Below are positions 49,658 to 58,727 of a stretch of DNA of 64,000 nt, one piece after another; within the stretch, counting starts at the first letter, position 1; every line of letters begins with the position of its first letter. The notes below the pieces were generated by a model that searched no databases, was not told the DNA's origin, and worked only from the letters and a program-made list of their open reading frames with translations. Origin of the DNA: Subtercola vilae (GTDB taxonomy: Bacteria; Actinomycetota; Actinomycetes; Actinomycetales; Microbacteriaceae). Location: positions 62,001-126,000 of the forward strand of contig NZ_QYRT01000004.1 in the NCBI RefSeq assembly GCF_004923255.1, given 5' to 3'. A program made the translations under genes and the position numbers.

Positions 49658-50866
49658 ATGACAAGCTCGTCTTACCCGTTGGTTTCCGTGCTTCGCACCC
49701 GGCATACCGGGTATCTGCTGCTCACCTCCCTCGTCGGGAGACTCCCCGGCGCGATGGCCGCTCTCGCGATCGTGCAGCTTGCGCGTTCGACCAGCGGCGA
49801 TTTCGCCTTTGCCGGGCTGATCACGGCGGTCTACATCGTGGCGGGCGCCGCGGGGCAGCCGATTCTCGGCAGGCTCATCGACCGGCTCGGCCAGGTCGCT
49901 ATTCTCGCCGTCAGCGGCATCCTGAGCTTTCTCGCGTTCACCGGGATGGCGTTGACTCTCGAGCCGGCGCCGGGTGCGGCGGTTGCGCTTGCGGCAGCCG
50001 CGGGACTCTTCACACCTCCGCTCGAACCGGCGCTTCGTTCACTGTGGCCGCGTCTGGTGAGCCCCGGCGCCCCATTGAAAGCGGCCTTCAGCTTGGATGC
50101 TGGCGCTCAAGAGATCATCTTCATCGTCGGCCCTCTGCTGACCGTCGCCGGCATCGCCGTGTTCGGTGCAGTCGGCAACCTGCTGTTTGCGGGCGCGCTC
50201 GGTCTGATCGGCGCACTCGCCTTCATCGTCAACCCCGCCCCGCGAGCTGCCTCGAGAAAGCGACACAGCGATGTCGGCTCACCCGGCGGCGCTCGGTCGC
50301 CCATTCTCATGCCCGCCGTCATGCGAGTCGCCGCATTCACATTCGGCATCGGTGTTCCCGTCGGGGCCCTCACTATCGTTGCGACCGCCTCAGAGGCGGC
50401 TCGGGCCGACCCCGGGCTGGCAGGGTGGATTCTTGCCGTGAACGCCGTCGGTGCTCTGATCGGCGCAACCGTTGTCGGCATCCGGCCCCTCGGCTCCACA
50501 CCAGAGCGCCTGCTCGCCCTCTGCGGCGTGCTTCTCGCTGTCGGATATCTGCCACTCGCCATCACCTCTCTTCCGACCTGGGCGTACGTCGTCGCGGCGG
50601 GCATCGCCGGGCTGATGCTTCCTCCGACGCTCGGTCAGGTCTTCGAGCGCATCTCGCAGTTGAGCCCGGCCGCTGTTCTCACCGAGGCGAACGGCTGGGT
50701 CGTCAGCGCCATGACGCTCGGAGTCGGCGCTGGCACGCTCGTGGCAGGCGTCATCGTCGGCGCGTCGGGAACAGCGGTGGTGGTCTGGATCGTTCTCGGG
50801 GCCTCCACGCTCACGGCGCTGCTGTCGCTGATCGCCCTGCCGAGCAGGCCACTCCCAGCCCGCTGA
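49658..50866 (+). CDS. MFS transporter
   Basis: This 402-residue protein has about 12 hydrophobic helices and the general MFS layout (for example GQPILGRLIDRLGQVAILAVSG as the loop 2-3 signature), without a recognised substrate motif. The operator ends 4 bases before the ATG, so the mRNA is probably leaderless or has a very short leader. It may be an efflux pump or a sugar/metabolite transporter. The divergent GntR gene is its likely regulator. Confidence 0.85.
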   Translation: MTSSSYPLVSVLRTRHTGYLLLTSLVGRLPGAMAALAIVQLARSTSGDFAFAGLITAVYIVAGAAGQPILGRLIDRLGQVAILAVSGILSFLAFTGMALTLEPAPGAAVALAAAAGLFTPPLEPALRSLWPRLVSPGAPLKAAFSLDAGAQEIIFIVGPLLTVAGIAVFGAVGNLLFAGALGLIGALAFIVNPAPRAASRKRHSDVGSPGGARSPILMPAVMRVAAFTFGIGVPVGALTIVATASEAARADPGLAGWILAVNAVGALIGATVVGIRPLGSTPERLLALCGVLLAVGYLPLAITSLPTWAYVVAAGIAGLMLPPTLGQVFERISQLSPAAVLTEANGWVVSAMTLGVGAGTLVAGVIVGASGTAVVVWIVLGASTLTALLSLIALPSRPLPAR

Positions 50867-50920
50867 CGTCGCGGGTAGGACAGTCGGATTTCACAACCAG
50901 CCATCACTGCATTGTGTGCA

Positions 50921-50932
50921 TATAATACAAAC
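50921..50932 (+). promoter_or_regulatory. -10 box of a probable leaderless GntR promoter
   Basis: A consensus TATAAT at 50921-50926 ends only 6 bases before the ATG at 50933. A start site 6-7 bases after a -10 box would place the first mRNA base at or near the A of ATG, so the transcript is likely leaderless. No strong -35 is visible. Confidence 0.5.
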
Positions 50933-51283
50933 ATGCTTATTCGATTGAGAGAAGGGTCATCGGCATCGTTTGCCGAGCAGGTTGCGTCTCAAATTCGGCA
51001 GGGTGTGGCACGCGGTGAGATCAGAGTCGGTGAAAAGCTCCCGTCTGCGCGCGAACTCGCGGCGTCGTTGAACGTGAACATGCACACCGTGCTTCGCGCG
51101 TACGACTCCCTTCGGGAGGCGGGCGTGATCGAGCTCGGTCGCGGCCGCGGGGCGACAGTCGTCAGCGGCGACGCACCGGGCATCAGAAGCGTTCTCGACT
51201 CAGCGGCAGCCATCGTTGCAGATGCCGCTGCCGCGGGTATCACTGCCCGCGAGCTGTCTTGGCTGATCAAAGGAATGGCATGA
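50933..51283 (+). CDS. YtrA-type short GntR family regulator
   Basis: This 116-residue protein has the GntR winged helix (FAEQVASQIRQGVARGEIRVGEKLPSARELAASLNVNMHTVLRAYDSLREAGVIELGRGRGATVV) and only a short C-terminal helical dimerisation tail, as in the YtrA subfamily. Such regulators usually control an adjacent membrane or ABC gene. It overlaps the following membrane protein gene by 4 bases, which fits. Confidence 0.9.
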   Translation: MLIRLREGSSASFAEQVASQIRQGVARGEIRVGEKLPSARELAASLNVNMHTVLRAYDSLREAGVIELGRGRGATVVSGDAPGIRSVLDSAAAIVADAAAAGITARELSWLIKGMA

Positions 51284-52257
51284 CCGCGACGCCCGCCAGA
51301 AACTCGATGCCGCTCCTGAGGCGGTCAGCCGCAAGTGCTGTCGCGTGCCTGCCGATTGCCGCACTCCTCGTCACAGGCTTGCTGCTTCAGCCGGTTTTGG
51401 GTTCGGAGATGGCGATTCATTGGTCTGGCGACGCCTCTGCGCCCGATGGGCTCTCTGCCACCTGGGAATTGTTCTGGGCATTCGCGGGCATCACCCTGGC
51501 TCTCACGCTTGGCACGATCGCGCTGATCATGGCGGGCCCACACTTCCGTTCCGGCCGGTTATCGGCCATGATCACGTCGCTCACTGGCGGGATTCTGGCG
51601 ACGGCATGGATCGCCTCGGCGTGGGCGACCGTCGATGCACCAGCCCCAGCCGAGGCTAGTCTGGGCGCGCGACCCATCATTTTGGCCGCCGCTGCTGTCG
51701 TCGCGGCTCTCGTCTTCCTCCTGACACCCCCGGGGGCCTCTCGTGCGATCGAGGGCGAGTCAGAAACTGACGCGCTCGAATTAGCGCCCGGGGAACGCGT
51801 GGCGTGGTCCACACGAATCAGTAGCCCTCTCTTCACGATCATCGCGGTAGCCCTGGTCGCGCTTGCCTCGCTCTGCGCGATCGTGGGCGCGACATCGAAC
51901 ACAGGCGGGATGCTCGTCGGAGTCGTCACGTTCGGCATAGCCGCACTCTCCACGCTCGCCCTCACACCGGTGCAGCTGACCGTAGATCACCGAGGCATTC
52001 GCCTCACTTCCGTCATTCTCCGCATCCCTCTTGTCAGGGTAGGCCTGGCCAGCATCGAGAACGTCACCACAGACACCATCGAACCGGGGCAATGGGGCGG
52101 CTGGGGGTACCGGATCTCCGGCAGTGGGCGGGCCTATATCACCCGACGAGGACCGGGCATTATCATCTATCGGCACAACGCGTCACCGATCGCCATCACC
52201 GTTCCCGACCCTCAGCAGGCGGCCGCGACGGCAAACGCGCTCACCCCGACTGCATAA
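51280..52257 (+). CDS. DUF1648-type membrane protein with C-terminal PH-like region
   Basis: This 325-residue protein has about six or seven hydrophobic segments. The first part has a DUF1648-like motif (MAIHWSGDASAPDG, cf. the PxHWN/SGxxD type) between helices. The C-terminal soluble part (VQLTVDHRGIRLTSVILRIPLVRVGLASIENV) looks like a PH-like beta domain. The ATG overlaps the YtrA-type regulator stop by 4 bases, so it is the regulator's likely target. The function is unknown. Confidence 0.75.
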   Translation: MTATPARNSMPLLRRSAASAVACLPIAALLVTGLLLQPVLGSEMAIHWSGDASAPDGLSATWELFWAFAGITLALTLGTIALIMAGPHFRSGRLSAMITSLTGGILATAWIASAWATVDAPAPAEASLGARPIILAAAAVVAALVFLLTPPGASRAIEGESETDALELAPGERVAWSTRISSPLFTIIAVALVALASLCAIVGATSNTGGMLVGVVTFGIAALSTLALTPVQLTVDHRGIRLTSVILRIPLVRVGLASIENVTTDTIEPGQWGGWGYRISGSGRAYITRRGPGIIIYRHNASPIAITVPDPQQAAATANALTPTA

Positions 52258-52263
52258 CGCGCA

Positions 52264-52301
52264 CTCTGAATCAGTCGCGAGCGTTGAGGCTCGCCTCAGA
52301 G
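52264..52301. terminator. Possible bidirectional terminator
   Basis: GCGAGC (52277-52282) and GCTCGC (52289-52294) pair around a 6-base loop, and the outer CTCTGA (52264-52269) and TCAGAG (52296-52301) can extend the stem with an internal loop. It separates convergent genes with stops at 52257 and 52296. There is no U-tract, so confidence is limited. Confidence 0.4.
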
Positions 52302-53324
52302 GGTCCAGGAGCCCGTCGACTCGCGCGGCACGACCCGCACAGAACCGAGCCGCACGCCACGAGCTGACGTTCCACCAATCGCACGAACGAGTTGCTGCGC
52401 CGCCGACCGCCCGAGTTGCTGAAGGTTCATCTCGACACTGGTCAACGGCGGCCGGGCTTCTTCGGCCAGCACGTCCCAATTATCGAAGCCCATCACCGCG
52501 ACATCGTCGGGCACTGACAGCGCGCTCTCCCGCAATTGGTCGAGAGCGCCGCGGGCGAGCTGGTCGCTACCGCAGAGCAGCGCGTCGAATCGTTCACCGG
52601 ATTCGACGAGAGACTCGGTGCACCGACGCCCCCACCGTTCGCCCCACGGGCCGAACAGCCCGGTGCCGCCGACGAGCGACAGGCCTTCTTCGCGCATCCG
52701 TTCGGCGGCGCCGGCGACCCGATCGCGGGCGGCCGTGTACGACGGGTCGCCGTTGATGAAAGCGATTCGGCGGCGCCCTCGCGAGAGGAGGTGCTCGACA
52801 GCCTGCCGGCCGGCATCGTGATTGTCGGGCGTGAACGAGAGATCTTCGGGGTCTTCAGAGGGGGCGTAGACGTAGACGACGGGTATCGACAATCCGGCGG
52901 TGATGGATGGCCGGGGGTTCGTGGTTCGACCGACGACCAGTAACCCGTCGACCCGTTTCGCCAGCAGCATGTTGAGTTGGTGGTTCTCACGAATGGAGTC
53001 GCTGCGGGCATCCGCCAGCAAGACGGAGGTCGACCCGGCTCCGAATGCATCTTCGGCACCGAGCAAGACCGGCAGAACGAAACGATTGTCGAGGTCTTGT
53101 GTGAGCATGCCGATGGTGCCGGTGGTGGCTGAGTTGAGGGCTTTGGCGAAGGGGTTCGGGGTGAACGAGAGCGCGGCCGCGGCGTCGAGCACCTTCTGCC
53201 TGGTCTCGGCTCGCACCTGGCTGACACCGTTGATCGCCTTCGATGCCGTGGCCAACGAGACGCCGGCGAGCTCGGCGACATCGGTCAGCGTCGTCGCGCC
53301 TTTTCCCCGCTTGCGAGCGTCCAT
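52296..53324 (-). CDS. LacI family regulator of the GH31/GH127 operon
   Basis: This 342-residue regulator has a LacI headpiece (TTLTDVAELAGVSLATASKAINGVSQV), hinge (NPFAKALNSATTGTIGML) and sensor core ending in VMGFDNWDVLAEEARPPLTSVEMNLQQLG. It is divergent from the sugar importer and hemicellulase-like operon. The perfect palindrome ACCGAAAGTACTTTCGGT between them is its probable operator. The inducer is likely a xylose- or arabinose-containing oligosaccharide, inferred from the enzymes. Confidence 0.92.
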   Translation of the reverse strand: MDARKRGKGATTLTDVAELAGVSLATASKAINGVSQVRAETRQKVLDAAAALSFTPNPFAKALNSATTGTIGMLTQDLDNRFVLPVLLGAEDAFGAGSTSVLLADARSDSIRENHQLNMLLAKRVDGLLVVGRTTNPRPSITAGLSIPVVYVYAPSEDPEDLSFTPDNHDAGRQAVEHLLSRGRRRIAFINGDPSYTAARDRVAGAAERMREEGLSLVGGTGLFGPWGERWGRRCTESLVESGERFDALLCGSDQLARGALDQLRESALSVPDDVAVMGFDNWDVLAEEARPPLTSVEMNLQQLGRSAAQQLVRAIGGTSARGVRLGSVRVVPRESTGSWTL

Positions 53325-53392
53325 CGCCTACCCACCTGATTCTTCCGAAAGCCTAGGTAGATTGTTACACGCACTGTGTCTCGACTTTGCGC

Positions 53393-53443
53393 TTGACGTG
53401 CCGGAATCTGGCCCTTAGGGTAATGACCGAAAGTACTTTCGGT
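53393..53443 (+). promoter_or_regulatory. Promoter and LacI operator of the GH31/GH127 operon
   Basis: A -35 box TTGACG (53393-53398) and -10 box TAGGGT (53416-53421) are 17 bp apart. The perfect 18-bp palindrome ACCGAAAGTACTTTCGGT (53426-53443) begins 5 bases after the -10 box and so covers the predicted transcription start. A half-site CCGAAAG also occurs at 53345-53351. Confidence 0.78.
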
Positions 53444-53501
53444 GTTTTCGGTATTGGTTACCTGCACCAGTAAGACCACGTCACATTCAGAGAGGAATAT
53501 C

Positions 53502-54764
53502 GTGATCAGTTCACTCAAGAGGGCGCGCCTTGTCGGGGCCGCCGTTCTCGCCGTCACCGCCGTAGCGGGTCTGGCGGCCTGCTCATCCGGCGGCACCGCG
53601 ACAGGCACGTCATCAAGTGCCGCGGGCGGCACCTACACATTCTGGGATCCGTACCCCCAGTTCGATGCGACCTCCGACTGGTCGAAGCTCGTCACCAAGT
53701 GCGGCACCGATGCCGGTGTCACCATGGAGCGCACCGGGTACGACACGTCTGATCTGACCAGCAAAGCTCTTCTCGCCGGCCAGCAGGGCAACTCCCCCGA
53801 CGTACTGCTCATCGACAACCCCGTCGTTTCGACACTGGCCACCGCGGGCATCCTGAGCACCACCAAAGACCTCGGGCTCGACACGAGCAACTTCGCCGCG
53901 AACATCCTCGCTGCCGGGCAGAGCAACGGCGACACCTTCGGCGTACCCATTGGAGCGAACACGCTCGCCCTTTACTACAACAAGAGCATTCTCTCTGCGG
54001 CCGGCGTAGACATCGCTAGTGTCACGAACTGGGATTCGCTGAACGCAGCGCTCGCCAAGGTCAAGGCCACCGGCAAGCAGGGCATCACCTTCGCCGGCAT
54101 CGGCACCGAAGAGGGTAGCTTTCAGTTTCTGCCCTGGTTCTGGGGGTCGGGAGCGAAACTCACCGATCTGAGTTCGACTCAGGCCGTCGCGGCTGCCACG
54201 CTGTGGACGAACTGGGTGAAAGAGGGCTACGCGCCGAACTCGGTGATCAACAACACGCAGACCACGAGCTGGCAGGAGTTCTTGGCCGGTAACACCGCGT
54301 TCAGCGAGAACGGCACCTGGCAGCTCGCCGGGGCCGACAAGTCGGGGCTGAGCTACGGTGTCATTCCGATTCCCGCACAGACCGGTGGATCGGCGGCTGC
54401 ACCGACCGGCGGCGAATTCGTCACCGCACCGGTGCAGAAAGATTCGTCGCGCTATGCCACCACCGAGAAGATCATCTCGTGCCTGACCAGTGACGCGAAC
54501 CTGCTCACGACCGACACCACCCTGTCGTACGTCGCACCCATCGCCACGGTTCAGAAGCAGCAGGTCGCCGCGAACCCCGAACTCGCTCCGTGGGTCGCTG
54601 CCGTCGCTGCCGCAAAGGGCCGCACGAGTGACAACCTGGGCACGAAATACCCGCTCATCTCGCAGCAGATGTGGGGCGGCTTTCAGAACGCGATGTCGGG
54701 CAGCCAATCGCCGACTGACGCAATGAAGGCGGCACAGACGGCGGCCGCCTCGGCGACCCAGTAA
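53502..54764 (+). CDS. Sugar-binding lipoprotein of CUT1 ABC importer
   Basis: This 420-residue receptor starts at GTG 53502, preceded by AGAGGAA. Its lipoprotein signal ends in LAAC (Cys27). The mature part is a family 1 solute-binding protein with PDVLLIDNPVVSTLA, ALYYNKSILSAAGV and a late SENGTWQL-type ligand loop. It starts the rightward importer operon and supplies specificity to the two permeases that follow. Likely cargo is a hemicellulose-derived oligosaccharide. Confidence 0.92.
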   Translation: MISSLKRARLVGAAVLAVTAVAGLAACSSGGTATGTSSSAAGGTYTFWDPYPQFDATSDWSKLVTKCGTDAGVTMERTGYDTSDLTSKALLAGQQGNSPDVLLIDNPVVSTLATAGILSTTKDLGLDTSNFAANILAAGQSNGDTFGVPIGANTLALYYNKSILSAAGVDIASVTNWDSLNAALAKVKATGKQGITFAGIGTEEGSFQFLPWFWGSGAKLTDLSSTQAVAAATLWTNWVKEGYAPNSVINNTQTTSWQEFLAGNTAFSENGTWQLAGADKSGLSYGVIPIPAQTGGSAAAPTGGEFVTAPVQKDSSRYATTEKIISCLTSDANLLTTDTTLSYVAPIATVQKQQVAANPELAPWVAAVAAAKGRTSDNLGTKYPLISQQMWGGFQNAMSGSQSPTDAMKAAQTAAASATQ

Positions 54765-54826
54765 CGACTGATTCGGTCATTGGCACACCCCGCAGTACGC
54801 AGCAGACGACGAGCTAGGAAACCGTT

Positions 54827-55822
54827 ATGACGATCACACAGAAAACCGGCGCCTCGTCTGCGCATCCGGCCGGCGAGGCGACACCCCCTGTCGCCTCGCC
54901 GGGCTTCCCGGTCGACGAGAACTCGCCGCAGCGCCGAAAGGTGCGCTCCTCCCAGTGGGTGGCGTGGGCGTTTCTCGCGCCAGTGGTCATCTACCTGGCG
55001 CTGTTCTACGTTGTTCCTCTTTATAAGAACATCGATCTGAGCATTCGTGACTACACGGTTCGCTCGTTCGTGCAGGGCAACGCCCCGTTCACCGGGCTCG
55101 ACAACTACGTCAAGGTCTTCAACGACCCCACGTTCTGGCCGGCCATCTTTCACACCGGCTTCTTCGTGCTGGTCTCGATTCTCTTCCAGTTCACCATCGG
55201 CATGGCGCTGGCTGTGTTCTTCTACAACAAGTTCCGACTCTCCGGCACGTTGCGAGCGCTGTTCCTGGTGCCGTGGCTGCTGCCACTCATTGTCTCGGCT
55301 TCGACCTGGTCGTGGATGCTCAACAGCGACTCGGGCATCGTGAACTCCGTTCTGCAGGCGTTCGGTATCGGCAGCATCAACTGGTTGACCTCGCCGGGCT
55401 GGGCCCTCATCTCCGTCACGATCGCCAACATCTGGATCGGTATTCCGTTCAACCTCGTGATTCTCTACTCGGGCCTGCAGAACATCTCTGCCGACCTCTA
55501 CGAGGCCGCGTCGCTCGACGGCGCGAACGCCTGGCAGAAGTTCTGGCGCATCACCTTTCCGCTTCTTCGGCCCGTCTCAGCGATCACCATCCTGCTCGGA
55601 CTGGTCTACACGCTGAAGGTCTTCGACATCATCTGGATCATGACCAAAGGCGGCCCCGCCAACTCATCGACCACCCTCTCCACCTGGTCGTACCAGCTCG
55701 GCTTCGGCTCGACCCTGCCCCGCTTCGGGCCAGCGGCCGCTGTCGGCAACATTCTCATCATCGTGGCCCTCATCTTCGGGTTGCTCTACATCCTCATGCA
55801 ACGAAGGGAAGCCCGTCGATGA
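54827..55822 (+). CDS. Sugar ABC transporter permease, MalF type
   Basis: This 331-residue permease has a cytoplasmic tail of about 45 residues, six predicted helices and the CUT1 EAA loop (YEAASLDGANAWQKFWRITFPLL). It overlaps the MalG-type permease gene by 4 bases. The importer operon has no ATPase gene, so a shared MsiK-like ATPase is implied. Confidence 0.92.
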   Translation: MTITQKTGASSAHPAGEATPPVASPGFPVDENSPQRRKVRSSQWVAWAFLAPVVIYLALFYVVPLYKNIDLSIRDYTVRSFVQGNAPFTGLDNYVKVFNDPTFWPAIFHTGFFVLVSILFQFTIGMALAVFFYNKFRLSGTLRALFLVPWLLPLIVSASTWSWMLNSDSGIVNSVLQAFGIGSINWLTSPGWALISVTIANIWIGIPFNLVILYSGLQNISADLYEAASLDGANAWQKFWRITFPLLRPVSAITILLGLVYTLKVFDIIWIMTKGGPANSSTTLSTWSYQLGFGSTLPRFGPAAAVGNILIIVALIFGLLYILMQRREARR

Positions 55823-56703
55823 CCACGTTCGCCACCCCCTCGCGCGCCGCACTCACGGCCGCCGGCGCATCGGCATCCAAGGCCCGGCGCCCGCGCAAGA
55901 CCTGGTACATCACCCTGATCGGCGTCGTACTGACCGCTGTCATGCTGTTCCCGATCTACTGGATGATCAACGTCTCACTGACGAAGACCACCGACATGCG
56001 TAAGAGCCCGCCCAACTGGTTTCCCATCGACCCCACGTTCTCGGGCTACCAGGCCGTCGTCTCACAGCAGCTGCCCTACCTTGCCACGAGCCTGATCGTG
56101 GGCCTCGGCACCGTGATCGTGACCCTGGTGCTCTCGGCACCGGCCGGTTACGCGCTGGCCAAGCTCCGACCGCGCGGCGGCGGAGCGCTCAGCTTCGTGT
56201 TTCTGATCTCGCAGATGATTCCGGGCATCATCATGGCAATGGGGTTCTACGCGATCTACCTCAACCTGGGCATCCTGAACTCCCTACCCGGGCTGATCAT
56301 CGCAGACTCGACCATCGCCGTGCCGTTCGGCGTGCTCCTTTTCACCGCGTTCATGTCGGCGATTCCCGACGAACTCATGTCGGCCGCAAAGATCGACGGT
56401 GCCAGCAGCTGGCGAACGTTCGTCTCGATCGTTCTGCCGATCAGCCGCAACTCCATCGTCACGGTGTCGCTGTTCGCCTTCTTGTGGGCCTGGTCAGACT
56501 TCATCTTCGCCTCGACACTCGACGGCGGCGGCAAGATCCAGCCCATCACCCTGGGCATCTACAAATACATCGGCAACAACAACCAGGAATGGAACTCGAT
56601 CATGGCCACCGCCGTCGTCGCCTCGATTCCGGCCGCGGTACTGCTCATTGTTGCCCAACGATATGTTGCCGCCGGTGTGACCGCCGGCGCGGTCAAGGAC
56701 TGA
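55819..56703 (+). CDS. Sugar ABC transporter permease, MalG type
   Basis: This 294-residue permease has six helices and the EAA-like loop (DELMSAAKIDGASSWRTFVSIVLPI). The frame is open upstream to 55273, but the ATG at 55819 overlaps the MalF-type stop by 4 bases and begins the usual cytoplasmic N-terminus. The GH31 gene starts 2 bases after its stop, so the importer and enzyme are tightly coupled. Confidence 0.92.
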   Translation: MTTFATPSRAALTAAGASASKARRPRKTWYITLIGVVLTAVMLFPIYWMINVSLTKTTDMRKSPPNWFPIDPTFSGYQAVVSQQLPYLATSLIVGLGTVIVTLVLSAPAGYALAKLRPRGGGALSFVFLISQMIPGIIMAMGFYAIYLNLGILNSLPGLIIADSTIAVPFGVLLFTAFMSAIPDELMSAAKIDGASSWRTFVSIVLPISRNSIVTVSLFAFLWAWSDFIFASTLDGGGKIQPITLGIYKYIGNNNQEWNSIMATAVVASIPAAVLLIVAQRYVAAGVTAGAVKD

Positions 56704-56705
56704 CC

Positions 56706-58727
56706 ATGGTGAGCTACCTTCCCTCGCCCACTTCGCTCGAGGTGCGGCACGGGCACGAAGTGCTGCGCATCGAAGCATGGGGCACCGACAGCGCACGCGT
56801 GCGCGCGGCGCTCTACCGCCTGCCCAGCTCGAGCGTGGGCGCCCTCGACGTCGAGGCACCACCCACTGTAAACGGGAGCGTCGTGGTAGAAACGACGTCT
56901 CGCGGAGCACGGCTCGTCAACGGCGAGCTCACCGTGACAGTGACGTTCGACGAGGCCGAGCCCTACCCCGAGCCGCAGCTGACGTTCACCCGCACCTCCA
57001 CCGGCGCTGAACTGCTGGCCGAGAGCCGCGAGCACTTCTGGCAGCCCGGCGCCCGGGTGTTTCTCGGCAACGGCTCCGGTGCCTACGAGATTCATCAGCA
57101 GTTCGCGGCCTACCCCGGCGAGAAGCTCTTCGGGATGGGCCAGCGCACCCACGGCCGGCTCAACATCAAAGGTCTGTCGCTCGACCTCGTGCAACGCAAC
57201 GCCGAGGTGAACATCCCGTTCGTGCTCTCTGACCGCGGCTACGGCCTGCTGTGGAACATGCCCGCCGTCGGCCGCGTCGAATTCGCCGAGAACGTCACCC
57301 GGTGGCAGGTGAACCAGGCCCGCGAGATCGACTACTGGATCACCGCTGCGCCCACCCCCGCCGCCATTCTCGGGCGCTACGCCGACGCTACCGGGCACAC
57401 CCCCGAGCTACCAGAGTGGGCGAGTGGCTTCTGGCAGTCGAAGCTGCGCTACCGAACCCAGGATGAACTGCTCACTGTCGCCCGCGAACACACCAGGCTC
57501 GGCCTGCCGCTCTCGGTGATCGTCGCCGACTTCTTTCACTGGTCGGCCATGGGCGACTACCGCTTCGACGAAACGGAGTGGCCCGACGTACCCGCCATGG
57601 TCGCCGAACTCGCCTCCCTCGGCGTGCACCTCATGGTGTCGATCTGGCCCACCATCTCGCCACTGTCGGAGAACTTCGCCGACTACCGCGACCGCGGTCT
57701 TCTGGTGGGAACCGACCAGGGCGTGGAGTTTCTGCAGTCCATCCAAGACAAAGGCATGGCCACACCGATGCCCGTGGGCTTCTACGATCCGTCGAACCCC
57801 GAGACACGCGAGTACGTGTGGGGGCTGGTCTCTCAGAACTACCTCGACGCGGGCATCCGGGTGTTCTGGCTCGATGCCTCTGAGCCCGAGCTGAACCCCG
57901 CACATCCGGCGAACATGCACCTGTACGCGGGGCCAGGGGCCGAAGTGGCCAACATCTATCCGCGTGACAACGCGCGGCTGTTCGCCGAGGGAATGGCCGC
58001 GGCCGGGCAGCAGCCCACCGTACTGCTGTGCCGTTCGGCGTGGGCGGGCTCACAGAAGTACGGCGCCGCTGTCTGGTCGGGCGACATTCCGGCAACGTGG
58101 GGCTCGCTCGACGAGCAGGTGCGTGCCGGGCTGAACATCGCCATCTCGGGTATTCCGTGGTGGACCACCGACATCGGCGGCTTTCACGGCGGCAACGCAA
58201 GCGACCCGGCGTATCAAGAACTCGTCACGCGCTGGTTTCAGTACGGCGTCTTCTGCCCGCTGTTTCGCCTGCACGGCGACCGCGAGCCGCGCACGCCCAC
58301 GGGCTACGCCATGACCGGCGGACCGAACGAGGTGTGGTCGTTCGGTGACGAGACCTTCGCACTGCTGCGTGAGGTGCTCGAGCTGCGCGAGCGGCTACGG
58401 CCCTACATTCACGACCAGATGCGCCTCGCGGCGGCCACCGGTCTGCCTCCCATGAGGCCCCTGTTCGTCGACTACCCCGACGACCCGGGCGCCTGGATGA
58501 TCGACGATCAGTTTCTCTTCGGCCCCGACATTCTCGTCTGCCCGGTCACCGCGCCAGGCATTACAGAACGGTCGGTGTACCTGCCGGGCACCCCGGGCAG
58601 CGGCCGCTGGATCGACGCGTACACGGGCGCCTCGCTCGCCCCGGGCCAGAGCATCACGGCCGAGGCTCCCCTGTCTCACATTCCCATCTACCTCCGAGAA
58701 GAAGCCCAGGTGTCTCTTGCCACATGA
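56706..58727 (+). CDS. GH31 family alpha-glycosidase (alpha-xylosidase-like)
   Basis: This 673-residue cytoplasmic enzyme has the GH31 barrel: the nucleophile Asp390 lies in VFWLDASEPEL and the probable acid/base Asp460 in SGDIPATW. An N-terminal beta-sandwich (residues 1-220) and C-terminal sandwich complete the plan. The DASEPEL form is nearer to alpha-xylosidases than to alpha-glucosidases (which often have D(I/M)NEP). It probably removes alpha-linked xylose from imported oligosaccharides. The ATG at 56706 follows the permease stop by 2 bases. Confidence 0.88.
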   Translation: MVSYLPSPTSLEVRHGHEVLRIEAWGTDSARVRAALYRLPSSSVGALDVEAPPTVNGSVVVETTSRGARLVNGELTVTVTFDEAEPYPEPQLTFTRTSTGAELLAESREHFWQPGARVFLGNGSGAYEIHQQFAAYPGEKLFGMGQRTHGRLNIKGLSLDLVQRNAEVNIPFVLSDRGYGLLWNMPAVGRVEFAENVTRWQVNQAREIDYWITAAPTPAAILGRYADATGHTPELPEWASGFWQSKLRYRTQDELLTVAREHTRLGLPLSVIVADFFHWSAMGDYRFDETEWPDVPAMVAELASLGVHLMVSIWPTISPLSENFADYRDRGLLVGTDQGVEFLQSIQDKGMATPMPVGFYDPSNPETREYVWGLVSQNYLDAGIRVFWLDASEPELNPAHPANMHLYAGPGAEVANIYPRDNARLFAEGMAAAGQQPTVLLCRSAWAGSQKYGAAVWSGDIPATWGSLDEQVRAGLNIAISGIPWWTTDIGGFHGGNASDPAYQELVTRWFQYGVFCPLFRLHGDREPRTPTGYAMTGGPNEVWSFGDETFALLREVLELRERLRPYIHDQMRLAAATGLPPMRPLFVDYPDDPGAWMIDDQFLFGPDILVCPVTAPGITERSVYLPGTPGSGRWIDAYTGASLAPGQSITAEAPLSHIPIYLREEAQVSLAT

